From: Chitinophaga filiformis
GTDB lineage: Bacteria; Bacteroidota; Bacteroidia; Chitinophagales; Chitinophagaceae
Direction: 5' to 3'
Length of the DNA: 64,000 nt
Assembly (NCBI RefSeq): GCF_900102545.1
Contig: NZ_FNBN01000002.1
Location: 1,152,264 to 1,216,263 of the forward strand
Shown piece after piece: positions 18,401 through 24,822 of this stretch (the stretch's first letter is position 1; the number at the start of each line of letters is the position of its first letter). The position numbers were made by a program, and so were the translations under genes. The notes beneath the pieces were generated by a model. That model did no database searches and was not told the DNA's origin. It saw nothing but the letters and a program-made list of their open reading frames with translations.

Positions 18401-18754
18401 CTGCACCACATAACTAAACGGCTGCCCCTTAAACACCGCCTCCAACGCCTCCTCTAACTCAACATTCTCCACCCTCACACTTACCGGCTTCGCATCCCTC
18501 AATATATCAGACGTAAACATAAAATAATGCCCCGTCTGTTTCCTTATCTGCTTCATCACCTCCTGTAAAGAAGCATTCGTCACAGAAAGACTTACCTTCT
18601 GTGAATATCCACTAGCTGATACATTCAAACTGATAATTAAAATAGCAATGAACAGTTTCATGACAAGCACGTACTTTAGCAATGTCTGGCGTTTGCGCCT
18701 TTTGCCATACGGGTCAGGCAACGGCAAGCCATTGACATGAATCAATAATTTCAT
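15419..18754 (-). CDS. susC: SusC/RagA-family TonB-dependent transporter with N-terminal STN domain
   Basis: The 1111-aa protein has an export signal (membrane stretch about 29-48), an STN secretin/TonB domain (about 50-120), a carboxypeptidase-regulatory-like domain (about 145-215), the plug domain with DADATAIYGSRGANGVILITT, and a long beta-barrel ending in a terminal aromatic (IQLTF). The STN domain contacts a FecR-type anti-sigma factor, and that gene and its ECF sigma are directly upstream, so this is a signalling transporter of the FecA kind. A predicted antisense RNA covers its leader (see 18766-18848). Confidence 0.96.
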   Translation of the reverse strand: MKLLIHVNGLPLPDPYGKRRKRQTLLKYVLVMKLFIAILIISLNVSASGYSQKVSLSVTNASLQEVMKQIRKQTGHYFMFTSDILRDAKPVSVRVENVELEEALEAVFKGQPFSYVVQDGAILVKSKAVHSLSEKVVEAIESITIRGKVVDQDGRPLAGASVKAGEKVTITNDKGEFELADVDAGTTVQVSYVGYRALSVKAGSTFMTIGLESSTSDLNEVVINKGYYTTTKELNTGNVSIIQAKDLEKNPVSDPLIALEGQVPGLYISQSSGVAGAQVNVKLRGQNSLRLDANNPLYIVNGVPYPHISFTGETVLGGAAGDLSPFAYLSLNDIDRIEVLKDADATAIYGSRGANGVILITTKKGQQGRGKVTIDVNSGVGKVSNKIDLMKTPQYIAMRRQALLNDGISAPTETDYDLNGKWGDLNQYTDWQRVLIGNTANITTGRLNISGGNVGTQFIFGGTYRRESTVFPGEYRDQKASGYLNVNHESDNKKFHTNISISYLNDNNQLPAADFTNGINLSPNTPKLYNSDGSLNWQNSTWENPLWVTSRKSTTVADNLNSAAILGYEILDGLSINARLGYIDIKSNSSTITPFSNYNPDVVVRPSQRRNSFGGTRVKTWIIEPSLNYVRVFGKGKLEALIGGTLQQNDQNSLFQSASGFSSPALVNNILAATTIRTLAYTETRYRYNAVYARIGYDYQGQYLINLTGRRDASSRFGPGKQFADLGAIGVGWIFSKQRLFADRIPFISFGKVRASYGITGNDQISDYRFLSTYSSNGFAYQGTAAVIPTSLTNPDYSWETVKKLELGLESGFVNNRILLNISWYQNRTSNQLVEYGLPNVTGFNSVQANLPAVIQNRGTEFDLNTNNIQARDFSWTTSVNLSIPRNKLLSYPNLKNSSYSQSYVLGQPLSLSFMYHYTGVDPITNIYSFEDVDKDGQITYESDRSPVFIGQRYFGGVNNSFSYKRLQLEFFVQFVKQVGHALLTGSAPGILSDQPNQLNSVLQNEKVSAGYQKFTQSYDTDAALAYTLYTQSDATIVDASFIRLKNVSLSWNLPERYKNLLKMQSAKIYLQGQNLFTITSYKGLDPEVASSSSFVLPPLRILIAGIQLTF

Positions 18755-18761
18755 AACTTTG
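18732..18761 (+). promoter_or_regulatory. Plus-strand promoter overlapping the susC start, antisense to susC
   Basis: TTG at 18732, exactly 19 bp, then TAACTTTG at 18754 give a full match to the Bacteroidota housekeeping consensus (TTG-N19-TAnnTTTG). It points away from susC and into the FecR-SusC gap, where no plus-strand gene exists. The predicted start of transcription is near 18766. Confidence 0.65.
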
Positions 18762-18765
18762 ATTT

Positions 18766-18848
18766 GGTTGGTTGTTGATAATGGTTGATACTAACTTTTA
18801 TAAGGAACGAACCGTTACCGGAAGGTCTCGACCACTTTCCGGTTTTTT
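18766..18848 (+). ncRNA. Predicted antisense small RNA to the susC leader (DonS-like)
   Basis: A perfect promoter (18732-18761) and an intrinsic terminator (18817-18848) define a short plus-strand transcript of about 80 nt with no reading frame. It is fully complementary to the leader of susC, from about 12 to 95 nt upstream of the ATG at 18754. Bacteroides species use antisense RNAs of this size and position (DonS type) to repress SusC-type operons. The exact start and end are predictions from the motif positions. Confidence 0.6.
18817..18848 (+). terminator. Intrinsic terminator pointing opposite to the FecR-SusC operon
   Basis: ACCGGAA pairs with TTCCGGT, with an inner GGTC/GACC stem, followed by TTTTTT on the plus strand. 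On the minus strand the same hairpin has no T-tract. It therefore ends plus-strand transcripts although both flanking genes are on the minus strand. Confidence 0.75.
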
Positions 18849-18873
18849 GTGCCTTATATCAAAACACAGGTAC

Positions 18874-19998
18874 TTATTTCTTCATAATTCTACCTTCTTC
18901 CAGTTTTAATGCTACATCACTTACCGCTTCAATCTGTTGCAGTACTTTAAGCAGGCTTACCCTCCGGGGTATCTCCCCATAAAATTTGATATCAGGGATG
19001 GCTGTATAGTCTACCTTCACGTCATACCAGCGGGCTAATTGCCGTAATACGTCTTTCAAATCTGCGTCATTAAACACAAATAAACCATCCTTCCAGGCAA
19101 TGGCATCCTCAGCGTTAACCTGCTTGATGCTAAAGCGGTCAGACAATGCTGTTGATTGATCCCCCGGCTTTAAAATGGTTTTTTGAGGGAAAGAAACTGA
19201 CGATATTTCAATCCTACCCTCCGCCAGCGTAGTCACAGTTGGTTCGCCAGTGTAGCTGGCCACATTAAAATGCGTACCCAGTACTTTCACAGACTGGCCA
19301 TTGGAGCTGACAATAAAGGGCTTATTAGGGTTTTGCTTAATCTCAAAATATCCTTCTCCACGAAGTTCAACCAGGCGTTCGGATCCTTTGAATTGCACCG
19401 GAAACTTCAAACTGCTGGCTGCATTCAGAAACACACGACTACCATCAGGCAAATAAATTTCAAACTGTCCCCCATTAGGTGTCGTAATGGTGTTCATCAT
19501 CCCTACACCCATCTTAGCATTGTTGTCGGAAATAACATACACCAACTGTCCATTCGCATTTTTAGAGATCGCAACACCAGCCTGCTGTGCCAAAACACCC
19601 GCCTTCGCCGCGTCTAATGCAATCTGTTGTCCGTTTGCAAGCGTCAGGGTTGCCCTGTTGCTTCCTGCGGGAGCATCCTCCACTTGTTCACTCATCACCC
19701 TTTTAGATCTTTCTTTATTTGCGGACAGAAGATATAGAATACCTCCTATTAACAATATGCAGGCTGCCGCCACTGCAGACCAATACCTTAGTCTTTTTAC
19801 TTTCTGGCTGGCTGGCACATTCTCCGTCACCTTCGTCCACATCAGGTCCTTTACTATTTCATAGTCCGGATCAGTGTCAGGCACAGGCAAGCTACGTTCC
19901 AATTCATTATAAGCAGCCTGTAACAATGCCTGTTCTTCAGCGCTACACCGGCCTTCTTTGAACTTTACTAACAATTCTTTTATCTCCTGTTCCGTCAT
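18874..19998 (-). CDS. FecR-family anti-sigma factor
   Basis: The 374-aa protein begins at the ATG at 19998 (MTEQEIKELL), preceded by AAAGGTAAT as a plausible binding site; a longer frame to 20031 is less likely. It has a cytoplasmic N-terminal part, one membrane helix (about 76-96), a FecR periplasmic domain (about 130-255) with GGQFEIYLPDGSRVFLNA, and a C-terminal DUF4974/STN-like domain. It should hold the ECF sigma factor encoded upstream and release it when the SusC transporter signals substrate binding. The 119-bp gap to susC contains the antisense RNA. Confidence 0.95.
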   Translation of the reverse strand: MTEQEIKELLVKFKEGRCSAEEQALLQAAYNELERSLPVPDTDPDYEIVKDLMWTKVTENVPASQKVKRLRYWSAVAAACILLIGGILYLLSANKERSKRVMSEQVEDAPAGSNRATLTLANGQQIALDAAKAGVLAQQAGVAISKNANGQLVYVISDNNAKMGVGMMNTITTPNGGQFEIYLPDGSRVFLNAASSLKFPVQFKGSERLVELRGEGYFEIKQNPNKPFIVSSNGQSVKVLGTHFNVASYTGEPTVTTLAEGRIEISSVSFPQKTILKPGDQSTALSDRFSIKQVNAEDAIAWKDGLFVFNDADLKDVLRQLARWYDVKVDYTAIPDIKFYGEIPRRVSLLKVLQQIEAVSDVALKLEEGRIMKK

Positions 19999-20149
19999 GA
20001 TATTACCTTTTTTAAACAGCGTATATGACACTGCCTTTATATATCATACGGTTCAGAAAAGCAAAAGGGATACAGCAATGTGAAATAATTATTAAATAAT
20101 TTTCGGCTTATAATAAAAACGGAGGAATAGATATAAAAGAAGTGCCGGG

Positions 20150-20707
20150 TTATACAAACAATACTGTCAGTTTAGAGCGTAAGATCTTCAGTGCTCTGGT
20201 CATTTGGGTTTTAACAGTTCCTTCCGATACATTAATAGCATCAGCAATCTCCTTTCGGGACATATAGCTCTCACGGCTTAATTCAAACACCTCCCGCATC
20301 TTTGGAGGCATATCTGCTACAGCCTGTTCAATGCGATGTTTCATTTCATTAGCCAGCACCATTTCATCGGTATCATAACGGCCACACCTATACACCTTCC
20401 CCACCGCATCAATATACTTCTGACGGTTTACGCTTCTGTCAAAGTTATCGATTACGCGGTTCCTTATTGCCCGATACAGATATAAATCCAAAGGGGCATG
20501 CACGTTAAGCCTGCCCATGCCGGTAAGTAAAGCGGTAAACAGATCCTGCACAATATCCTGCGCAAGTGCATCATCATGCAACATTTTTCGCGCATGCTGG
20601 TATAGTAAACCCCAGTAACGAAGATATATTTCTTCCAGTGCTGCCACCTCACCATTGTCAAGCAGCGTTACGAGTTCATTGTCCGTAAGCGTTCCCAAAG
20701 CTCCCAT
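20150..20707 (-). CDS. ECF RNA polymerase sigma factor of the Sus-type locus
   Basis: The 185-aa protein has sigma region 2 (about 20-90, with QDIVQDLFTAL and DLYLYRAIRNRVIDNF) and region 4 (about 120-175, with MSRKEIADAINVSEGTVKTQ). It belongs to the Bacteroidota ECF group that pairs with FecR and SusC. The FecR gene follows after about 150 bp. The likely target is the SusC-SusD-TlpA operon. A -7 box TAGATTTG (20743-20750, minus strand) lies about 40 bp upstream of the ATG. Confidence 0.95.
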   Translation of the reverse strand: MGALGTLTDNELVTLLDNGEVAALEEIYLRYWGLLYQHARKMLHDDALAQDIVQDLFTALLTGMGRLNVHAPLDLYLYRAIRNRVIDNFDRSVNRQKYIDAVGKVYRCGRYDTDEMVLANEMKHRIEQAVADMPPKMREVFELSRESYMSRKEIADAINVSEGTVKTQMTRALKILRSKLTVLFV

Positions 20708-20742
20708 CAGTTCTCTTAATTAGCCAGTTACAATAGGGTGAT

Positions 20743-20750
20743 CAAATCTA
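20743..20750 (-). promoter_or_regulatory. -7 box for the ECF sigma gene
   Basis: The minus strand reads TAGATTTG, a full TAnnTTTG match. The nearest TTG upstream is only 14 bp away, so the -33 part is weak. The stretch from here to 20936 shows no gene. Confidence 0.4.
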
Positions 20751-20938
20751 ACTACAGCTTAACTCAATTGAAAAAGCAATGCCATATCATTGCATAGACA
20801 CAGGTTGAAATTCAGTAAAATCAAGGGAAAAGCCAATATGAATGTACTAATAATAGCCGTAATTAAGAGTTAATGCCACGTTAACAACAAGGGAGTGTAT
20901 GATGTCACTAATATCATTGCACTTCAAACAAAAAAAGA

Positions 20939-20975
20939 AGCGCTGCCATCCTTCGCAAGAATAGCAGCGCCTCTT
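20939..20975 (-). terminator. Intrinsic terminator of the 294-aa lipoprotein gene
   Basis: On the minus strand GCGCTGC pairs with GCAGCGC, followed by TTCTTTTTTT. It lies about 25 bp after the stop at 20997. Confidence 0.85.
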
Positions 20976-20996
20976 CAAATTCCACATGAGCACATA

Positions 20997-21881
20997 TTAC
21001 TCCGGCACTCCGATATACTCGTACTTATATGTCTTAAACACACTACCATTACTCCTGTCAATCCATTTCTGTTCAACCGGATAAGGCGTACCTTCAAATA
21101 ATTTATATTCAAAAGTAACGCCCTTAGGAAGCCAAAGATTGATGCTTGCATTTTCAATATCAATCTGTAACGGATTGTGTTTAGATAAAGTGAATGCAAA
21201 TGGATACATCTCCTTATACTGCGTTTCAAGGAATGTTCTTGCTATGAAATAATTATTCTTGATCAAAGGCCACAACGGATTCAAGGTTGTATCGTAGGTG
21301 TATTTCTCCTTATAGTGATAGTCCCATTTCATGTATTCATTTTCAAAGAAGTCCTCATTGAAGAATTCCTTTAAATCATTTCCTTCCATCGTATAAATAG
21401 AATAATTGAATGTAGAGGAATTATTCTGATTGTAAACGGTATCAGGATCTCCGGTGCGAGTAACCTTATCAGGACGAATAATCATCATTTTAGTCCTGAC
21501 ATTTTTTATGGCAGAAAAGATGCTATCAGCCTGATAGGTAATAATTGCCTCACTTATTACTGACTGGCTTCTGAGACTGAATCTGATTTCTTTACCAACC
21601 TGTCCGTCAGTATTATACTCATAATCGAACCTGTATGTAGGATTCACTTTGGCCGTATCAGACATGTCGTATTCATAAATACGACCCACTTTTCCGTCGG
21701 TACGATATTCAATCTTCGTGGATATTTTACCATTGATATAGATTGCGCTTAAACCTGGGCCTGGCTGGTAAATTGAATCAGCCGGGGTAACACCATCCCC
21801 GGAAGTATTACAGGAGACAAACATTCCAGATAATGCATAAACAAAGAACAATGCAATAGGGATACGAATTAATTTCATCAT
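20997..21881 (-). CDS. Hypothetical lipoprotein, 294 aa
   Basis: A lipoprotein signal ends in FVSC (about Cys24). The mature protein is rich in beta-strands with Tyr/Asp patterns such as IEYRTDGKVGRIYEYDM and FDYEYNTDGQVGKEI, which resemble the YD-like strands of Bacteroidota surface lipoproteins of the DUF4595 sort. I cannot assign a function. Two ATGs in a row (21881 and 21878) make the start ambiguous by one residue. The gene is monocistronic: its own terminator follows and the upstream neighbour is divergent. Confidence 0.75.
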   Translation of the reverse strand: MMKLIRIPIALFFVYALSGMFVSCNTSGDGVTPADSIYQPGPGLSAIYINGKISTKIEYRTDGKVGRIYEYDMSDTAKVNPTYRFDYEYNTDGQVGKEIRFSLRSQSVISEAIITYQADSIFSAIKNVRTKMMIIRPDKVTRTGDPDTVYNQNNSSTFNYSIYTMEGNDLKEFFNEDFFENEYMKWDYHYKEKYTYDTTLNPLWPLIKNNYFIARTFLETQYKEMYPFAFTLSKHNPLQIDIENASINLWLPKGVTFEYKLFEGTPYPVEQKWIDRSNGSVFKTYKYEYIGVPE

Positions 21882-21943
21882 AGTATAGAATATAGGCAGG
21901 CGAAGTTATGATAAAAAACGATAAACTGAATACTCCTCTCCCC

Positions 21944-22011
21944 TGAGCCATCCAGACAAGTAAATTGAGCCACTAAAGAAAACGCCCATCCCCCACAAAA
22001 GCTCAACTTTG
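21944..22011 (+). promoter_or_regulatory. Direct repeats and -7 box ahead of the aldo/keto reductase
   Basis: TGAGCCA occurs at 21944-21950 and 21966-21972, 22 bp apart. CAACTTTG at 22004-22011 is one base off TAnnTTTG, and no -33 TTG is present. A poor -33 with upstream direct repeats suggests an activator-dependent promoter, possibly driven by the AraC protein encoded at 23051. Confidence 0.35.
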
Positions 22012-22036
22012 CATCATACTCTACAAACTAGCAACG

Positions 22037-23008
22037 ATGACAACAATAGCAAAAATGCCACTAGGCAACAACGGACCACTCGTATCTAAAATCGGATTAG
22101 GCTGTATGCGGATGTCCCCTGTCTGGGGAAACCCCGGGACTGATGAAACTGAAAGCATTGCCACCATCCAGGCAGCATTGGACAGCGGTATTAACTTTCT
22201 GAATACAGGCGACTTCTATGCCAGCGGCCACAACGAACTGCTTGTGGGCAAAGCGATCAAAGGCAGAAGAGACGATGCCTTCATTAGTGTCAAGTTTGGT
22301 GGGATCATATACGGAGGGCAGTTCATTGGCCTGGACTTGCGCCCTATAGCCATCAAAAACTTCATCAATTATTCCCTGATACGCCTGGGCATAGATACCA
22401 TTGATCTTTATCAGCCCTGCAGACTTGACAACAGTGTTCCGATAGAAGACGTGATTGGCACTATCGCCGACCTGATCAAAGAAGGAAAAGTACGTCATAT
22501 CGGCGTTTCCGAAATCACTGCAGATCAACTACGCAGGGCAAATAGTGTTCATCCGATAACAGCATTGGAAATAGGTTATTCATTGGCAGATCGCCAGATA
22601 GAAAGCGACCTCCTTCCTACGGCTAAAGAACTGGGTATAGGGGTTGTAGCATTTGCCAATACGGCTGAAGGACTGCTCACCGGTGACATGAAAGCTCCTC
22701 TGCCGGCAAATGCCTACCAAAATCACTTCCCACGTTTCCAGGGAGAGAATCTGAAAAAGAACCTGGAAAAGGTCGAAGTACTAAAGCAAATGGCAAAGCA
22801 GAAAGGATACACACCGACACAACTGGCAATTGCCTGGGTGAATGCACAGGGTGATCATATCATGCCATTGGTAAGCATGAACCGGAGAGCAAGGCTGACA
22901 GAAAATGTACAGGCGATGGGGATTGAGTTCACTCCTGACGAACTGAATACACTGAATACGCATTTCTCGCCAGGTGCAATACTTGGAGGTACATATCTAC
23001 AGAGGTAG
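22037..23008 (+). CDS. Aldo/keto reductase family protein with altered catalytic tetrad
   Basis: The 323-aa TIM-barrel protein has the family landmarks: LGCMRMS, the DxxxY region (here NTGDFYASG), the lysine strand SVKFG and the LYQP strand. Of the tetrad, Tyr61 and Lys86 are present, but the Asp is Asn56 and the His is Cys128 in LYQPCRLD. Related members with LYQPARxD are known, so this is a subfamily trait rather than damage. It probably still binds NADPH; activity on carbonyls may be weak or different. The AraC gene at 23051 follows after a short terminator. Confidence 0.9.
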   Translation: MTTIAKMPLGNNGPLVSKIGLGCMRMSPVWGNPGTDETESIATIQAALDSGINFLNTGDFYASGHNELLVGKAIKGRRDDAFISVKFGGIIYGGQFIGLDLRPIAIKNFINYSLIRLGIDTIDLYQPCRLDNSVPIEDVIGTIADLIKEGKVRHIGVSEITADQLRRANSVHPITALEIGYSLADRQIESDLLPTAKELGIGVVAFANTAEGLLTGDMKAPLPANAYQNHFPRFQGENLKKNLEKVEVLKQMAKQKGYTPTQLAIAWVNAQGDHIMPLVSMNRRARLTENVQAMGIEFTPDELNTLNTHFSPGAILGGTYLQR

Positions 23009-23009
23009 T

Positions 23010-23037
23010 GGGCTTGCAATAAGCCCCTCCTCTTTTT
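23010..23037 (+). terminator. Terminator after the aldo/keto reductase
   Basis: GGGCTT pairs with AAGCCC over a 5-nt loop, followed by CTCCTCTTTTT. The stem overlaps the region where the next gene's promoter would have its -33 element. Confidence 0.6.
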
Positions 23038-23038
23038 A

Positions 23039-23046
23039 TATCTTTG
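23039..23046 (+). promoter_or_regulatory. -7 box only 4 bp before an AraC gene start
   Basis: TATCTTTG is a full TAnnTTTG match. The ATG at 23051 lies 4 bp downstream, so the predicted transcript would start at or next to the start codon, giving a leaderless or nearly leaderless mRNA. Confidence 0.5.
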
Positions 23047-23050
23047 CACA

Positions 23051-23863
23051 ATGACAAATCCAACTGAAATACTCCCGGGTGTCATCTTCTATTCTTATCT
23101 CTCCGCGAAGAGAAAGGAAAAAGTAGCCTTCCTTGAACACAATACTTTGGTATTGCAGGTTTCAGGCCGTTTTACAATGGAAACCGCTAACCAGAAGGTC
23201 TCCATGGAGCGCGGCCAGATGTTACTGATACAAAAAAATCTCCTGGGAGAGATTACCAAGACTCCTTTGGAGAATGAGGATTATCAAACCATTGTCATTC
23301 GCCTGGAAGAAAACCTGCTCAGGAAGATCGCCCTGGAAGAGCAAATAGAAACAGAACAAAAATATACAGGATCCCCTACCATTCTCATTCCCGGAAACGA
23401 TTTCCTGCTTGCTTTCTTTCAATCCCTGATGCCCTATGTCCGCCACCCGAACGATAAGGTAACAAAAGCAGTGGGTATGCTGAAAGTAAAAGAGGCGGTG
23501 TATCTCCTTCTGAACACCATGCCTGAACTGAAGCATTTCTTATTCGACTTTTCAGAACCTTATAAGATGGATCTGGAAAAATTCATGCTCAGCAATTTCC
23601 ATTACAACATTCCAGTTGAAAAATTTGCACAACTCACCGGAAGAAGTCTTGCAGGGTTCAAACGTGATTTCCAGAAGATATTCGGCATGGCACCCAGACA
23701 GTGGTTACTGGAAAGAAGACTAACAGAAGCCAGGCATCTTATAGAGAAAAAGAACAAAAAGCCCTCTGCAATATATCTTGACCTGGGATTTGAAAGCCTC
23801 TCCCATTTCTCACATACTTTTAAGAAGAAATTCGGGAAGGCTCCCACTGAATGGGCTGTTTAG
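23051..23863 (+). CDS. AraC-family transcriptional regulator (ExsA-like sensor domain)
   Basis: The 270-aa protein has an N-terminal cupin-like effector domain (about 15-150) and the two C-terminal helix-turn-helix units (VEKFAQLTGRSLAGFKRDFQ and IYLDLGFESLSHFSHTFKK), ending in the usual G-AP-W family tail. It is a paralogue of the regulator at 34424: both have the LTGRSL/LSGRSLA-x-FKRDF first helix pair. It most likely controls the aldo/keto reductase gene just upstream. Confidence 0.92.
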   Translation: MTNPTEILPGVIFYSYLSAKRKEKVAFLEHNTLVLQVSGRFTMETANQKVSMERGQMLLIQKNLLGEITKTPLENEDYQTIVIRLEENLLRKIALEEQIETEQKYTGSPTILIPGNDFLLAFFQSLMPYVRHPNDKVTKAVGMLKVKEAVYLLLNTMPELKHFLFDFSEPYKMDLEKFMLSNFHYNIPVEKFAQLTGRSLAGFKRDFQKIFGMAPRQWLLERRLTEARHLIEKKNKKPSAIYLDLGFESLSHFSHTFKKKFGKAPTEWAV

Positions 23864-23878
23864 GGCTATCAGGTTCCC

Positions 23879-24739
23879 TTAGCTATCGCTACCAGCTTTT
23901 ACAGCGACAGAAGTATACTGCTTCCGGAACTTTGTCAATGCCACTCCCTTCTGCTTTTTGAAATACTTATTCAAATGACTTTCATCCGTAAACCCAAACT
24001 CCAGGGCAATTTCATTCACACGCATATCACTGAACTTTAAGCGGTGCTCAATCAGACGCAACTTATACTGCGTGATAAAATGCTGTAGCGTCTCTCCCGA
24101 ACGCCGCTGGAAGTACTGACCAATATAACTGGCTGAAACACCGAAAGCCTTCCCAATCTCCGCCGCCTTTAATCTGGCAGGATCAAAGATATGCTCCTCG
24201 ATATAATGAATAATATCAAGCAGCTTCTTATCCGTGTTCTCTGCAGCAGCCGGAGGTCCCGCCTTTTCAATATTACGGGCAGCAATAACGATCAGGGCAT
24301 TCACGAAGTGCTTTATCACATCCTCCTGGTAGAGATCTGGATGTTCCAGTGTATGCAACAATGACGTAACAATAGATTTAACAAGTACATTGTCGTCCGG
24401 TGTTCTCATAATACACCCGGTAAAATGACGGGCATAATACAGAATACATTCCATCTGGTTCATCTTTCCCCACTCGAAAGCCCTGATATAACTACTGCTG
24501 AAACGCACCATCAGGAATTCCGTGGGCTGTTCAAGCTCAAAATGATGTACGTCATCCGGGGTAAGCAGTATCACGCTACCCGGTTTGAATGCCGTACGGT
24601 GAGAATCAAGTCCCAGGTAACCCTGACCACTCACTACAATGCAGATCTGGAAGAAATTGTTCTGACAATCCACCGGAGCTACTGCTTCCATTTTCTTAAG
24701 GACCACCTCAAGCGGTGTATGCATCGTTAACCTTACCAT
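23879..24739 (-). CDS. AraC-family transcriptional regulator
   Basis: I start at the ATG at 24739 (MVRLTMHTP); a longer frame to 24787 would run into the divergent promoter. The 286-aa protein has a cupin-type N-terminal sensor (GYLGLDSHRTAFKPGSVILL) and a C-terminal AraC domain (IGKAFGVSASYIGQYFQRRSG; VNEIALEFGFTDESHLNKYF). It is divergent from the MFS exporter gene across 83 bp that carry 21-bp spaced direct repeats, so it probably regulates the exporter in response to a compound. Confidence 0.9.
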   Translation of the reverse strand: MVRLTMHTPLEVVLKKMEAVAPVDCQNNFFQICIVVSGQGYLGLDSHRTAFKPGSVILLTPDDVHHFELEQPTEFLMVRFSSSYIRAFEWGKMNQMECILYYARHFTGCIMRTPDDNVLVKSIVTSLLHTLEHPDLYQEDVIKHFVNALIVIAARNIEKAGPPAAAENTDKKLLDIIHYIEEHIFDPARLKAAEIGKAFGVSASYIGQYFQRRSGETLQHFITQYKLRLIEHRLKFSDMRVNEIALEFGFTDESHLNKYFKKQKGVALTKFRKQYTSVAVKAGSDS

Positions 24740-24747
24740 ACCGTAAA

Positions 24748-24803
24748 TGTACCTGTTTTTATAAAAGTTGTACTGATTTTTTGACAAGTACCGGTATACT
24801 TTA
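24748..24803 (+). promoter_or_regulatory. AraC-type operator and promoter of the MFS exporter
   Basis: TGTACnnnTTTTT occurs at 24748-24760 and 24769-24781, exactly 21 bp apart with 10 of 13 bases identical. A -7-like TACTTTAG follows near 24797. The repeats sit just upstream of where the -33 element would be, as in activator-dependent AraC promoters. Confidence 0.5.
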
Positions 24804-24822
24804 GTGGTCTTAAAAGAATGCT

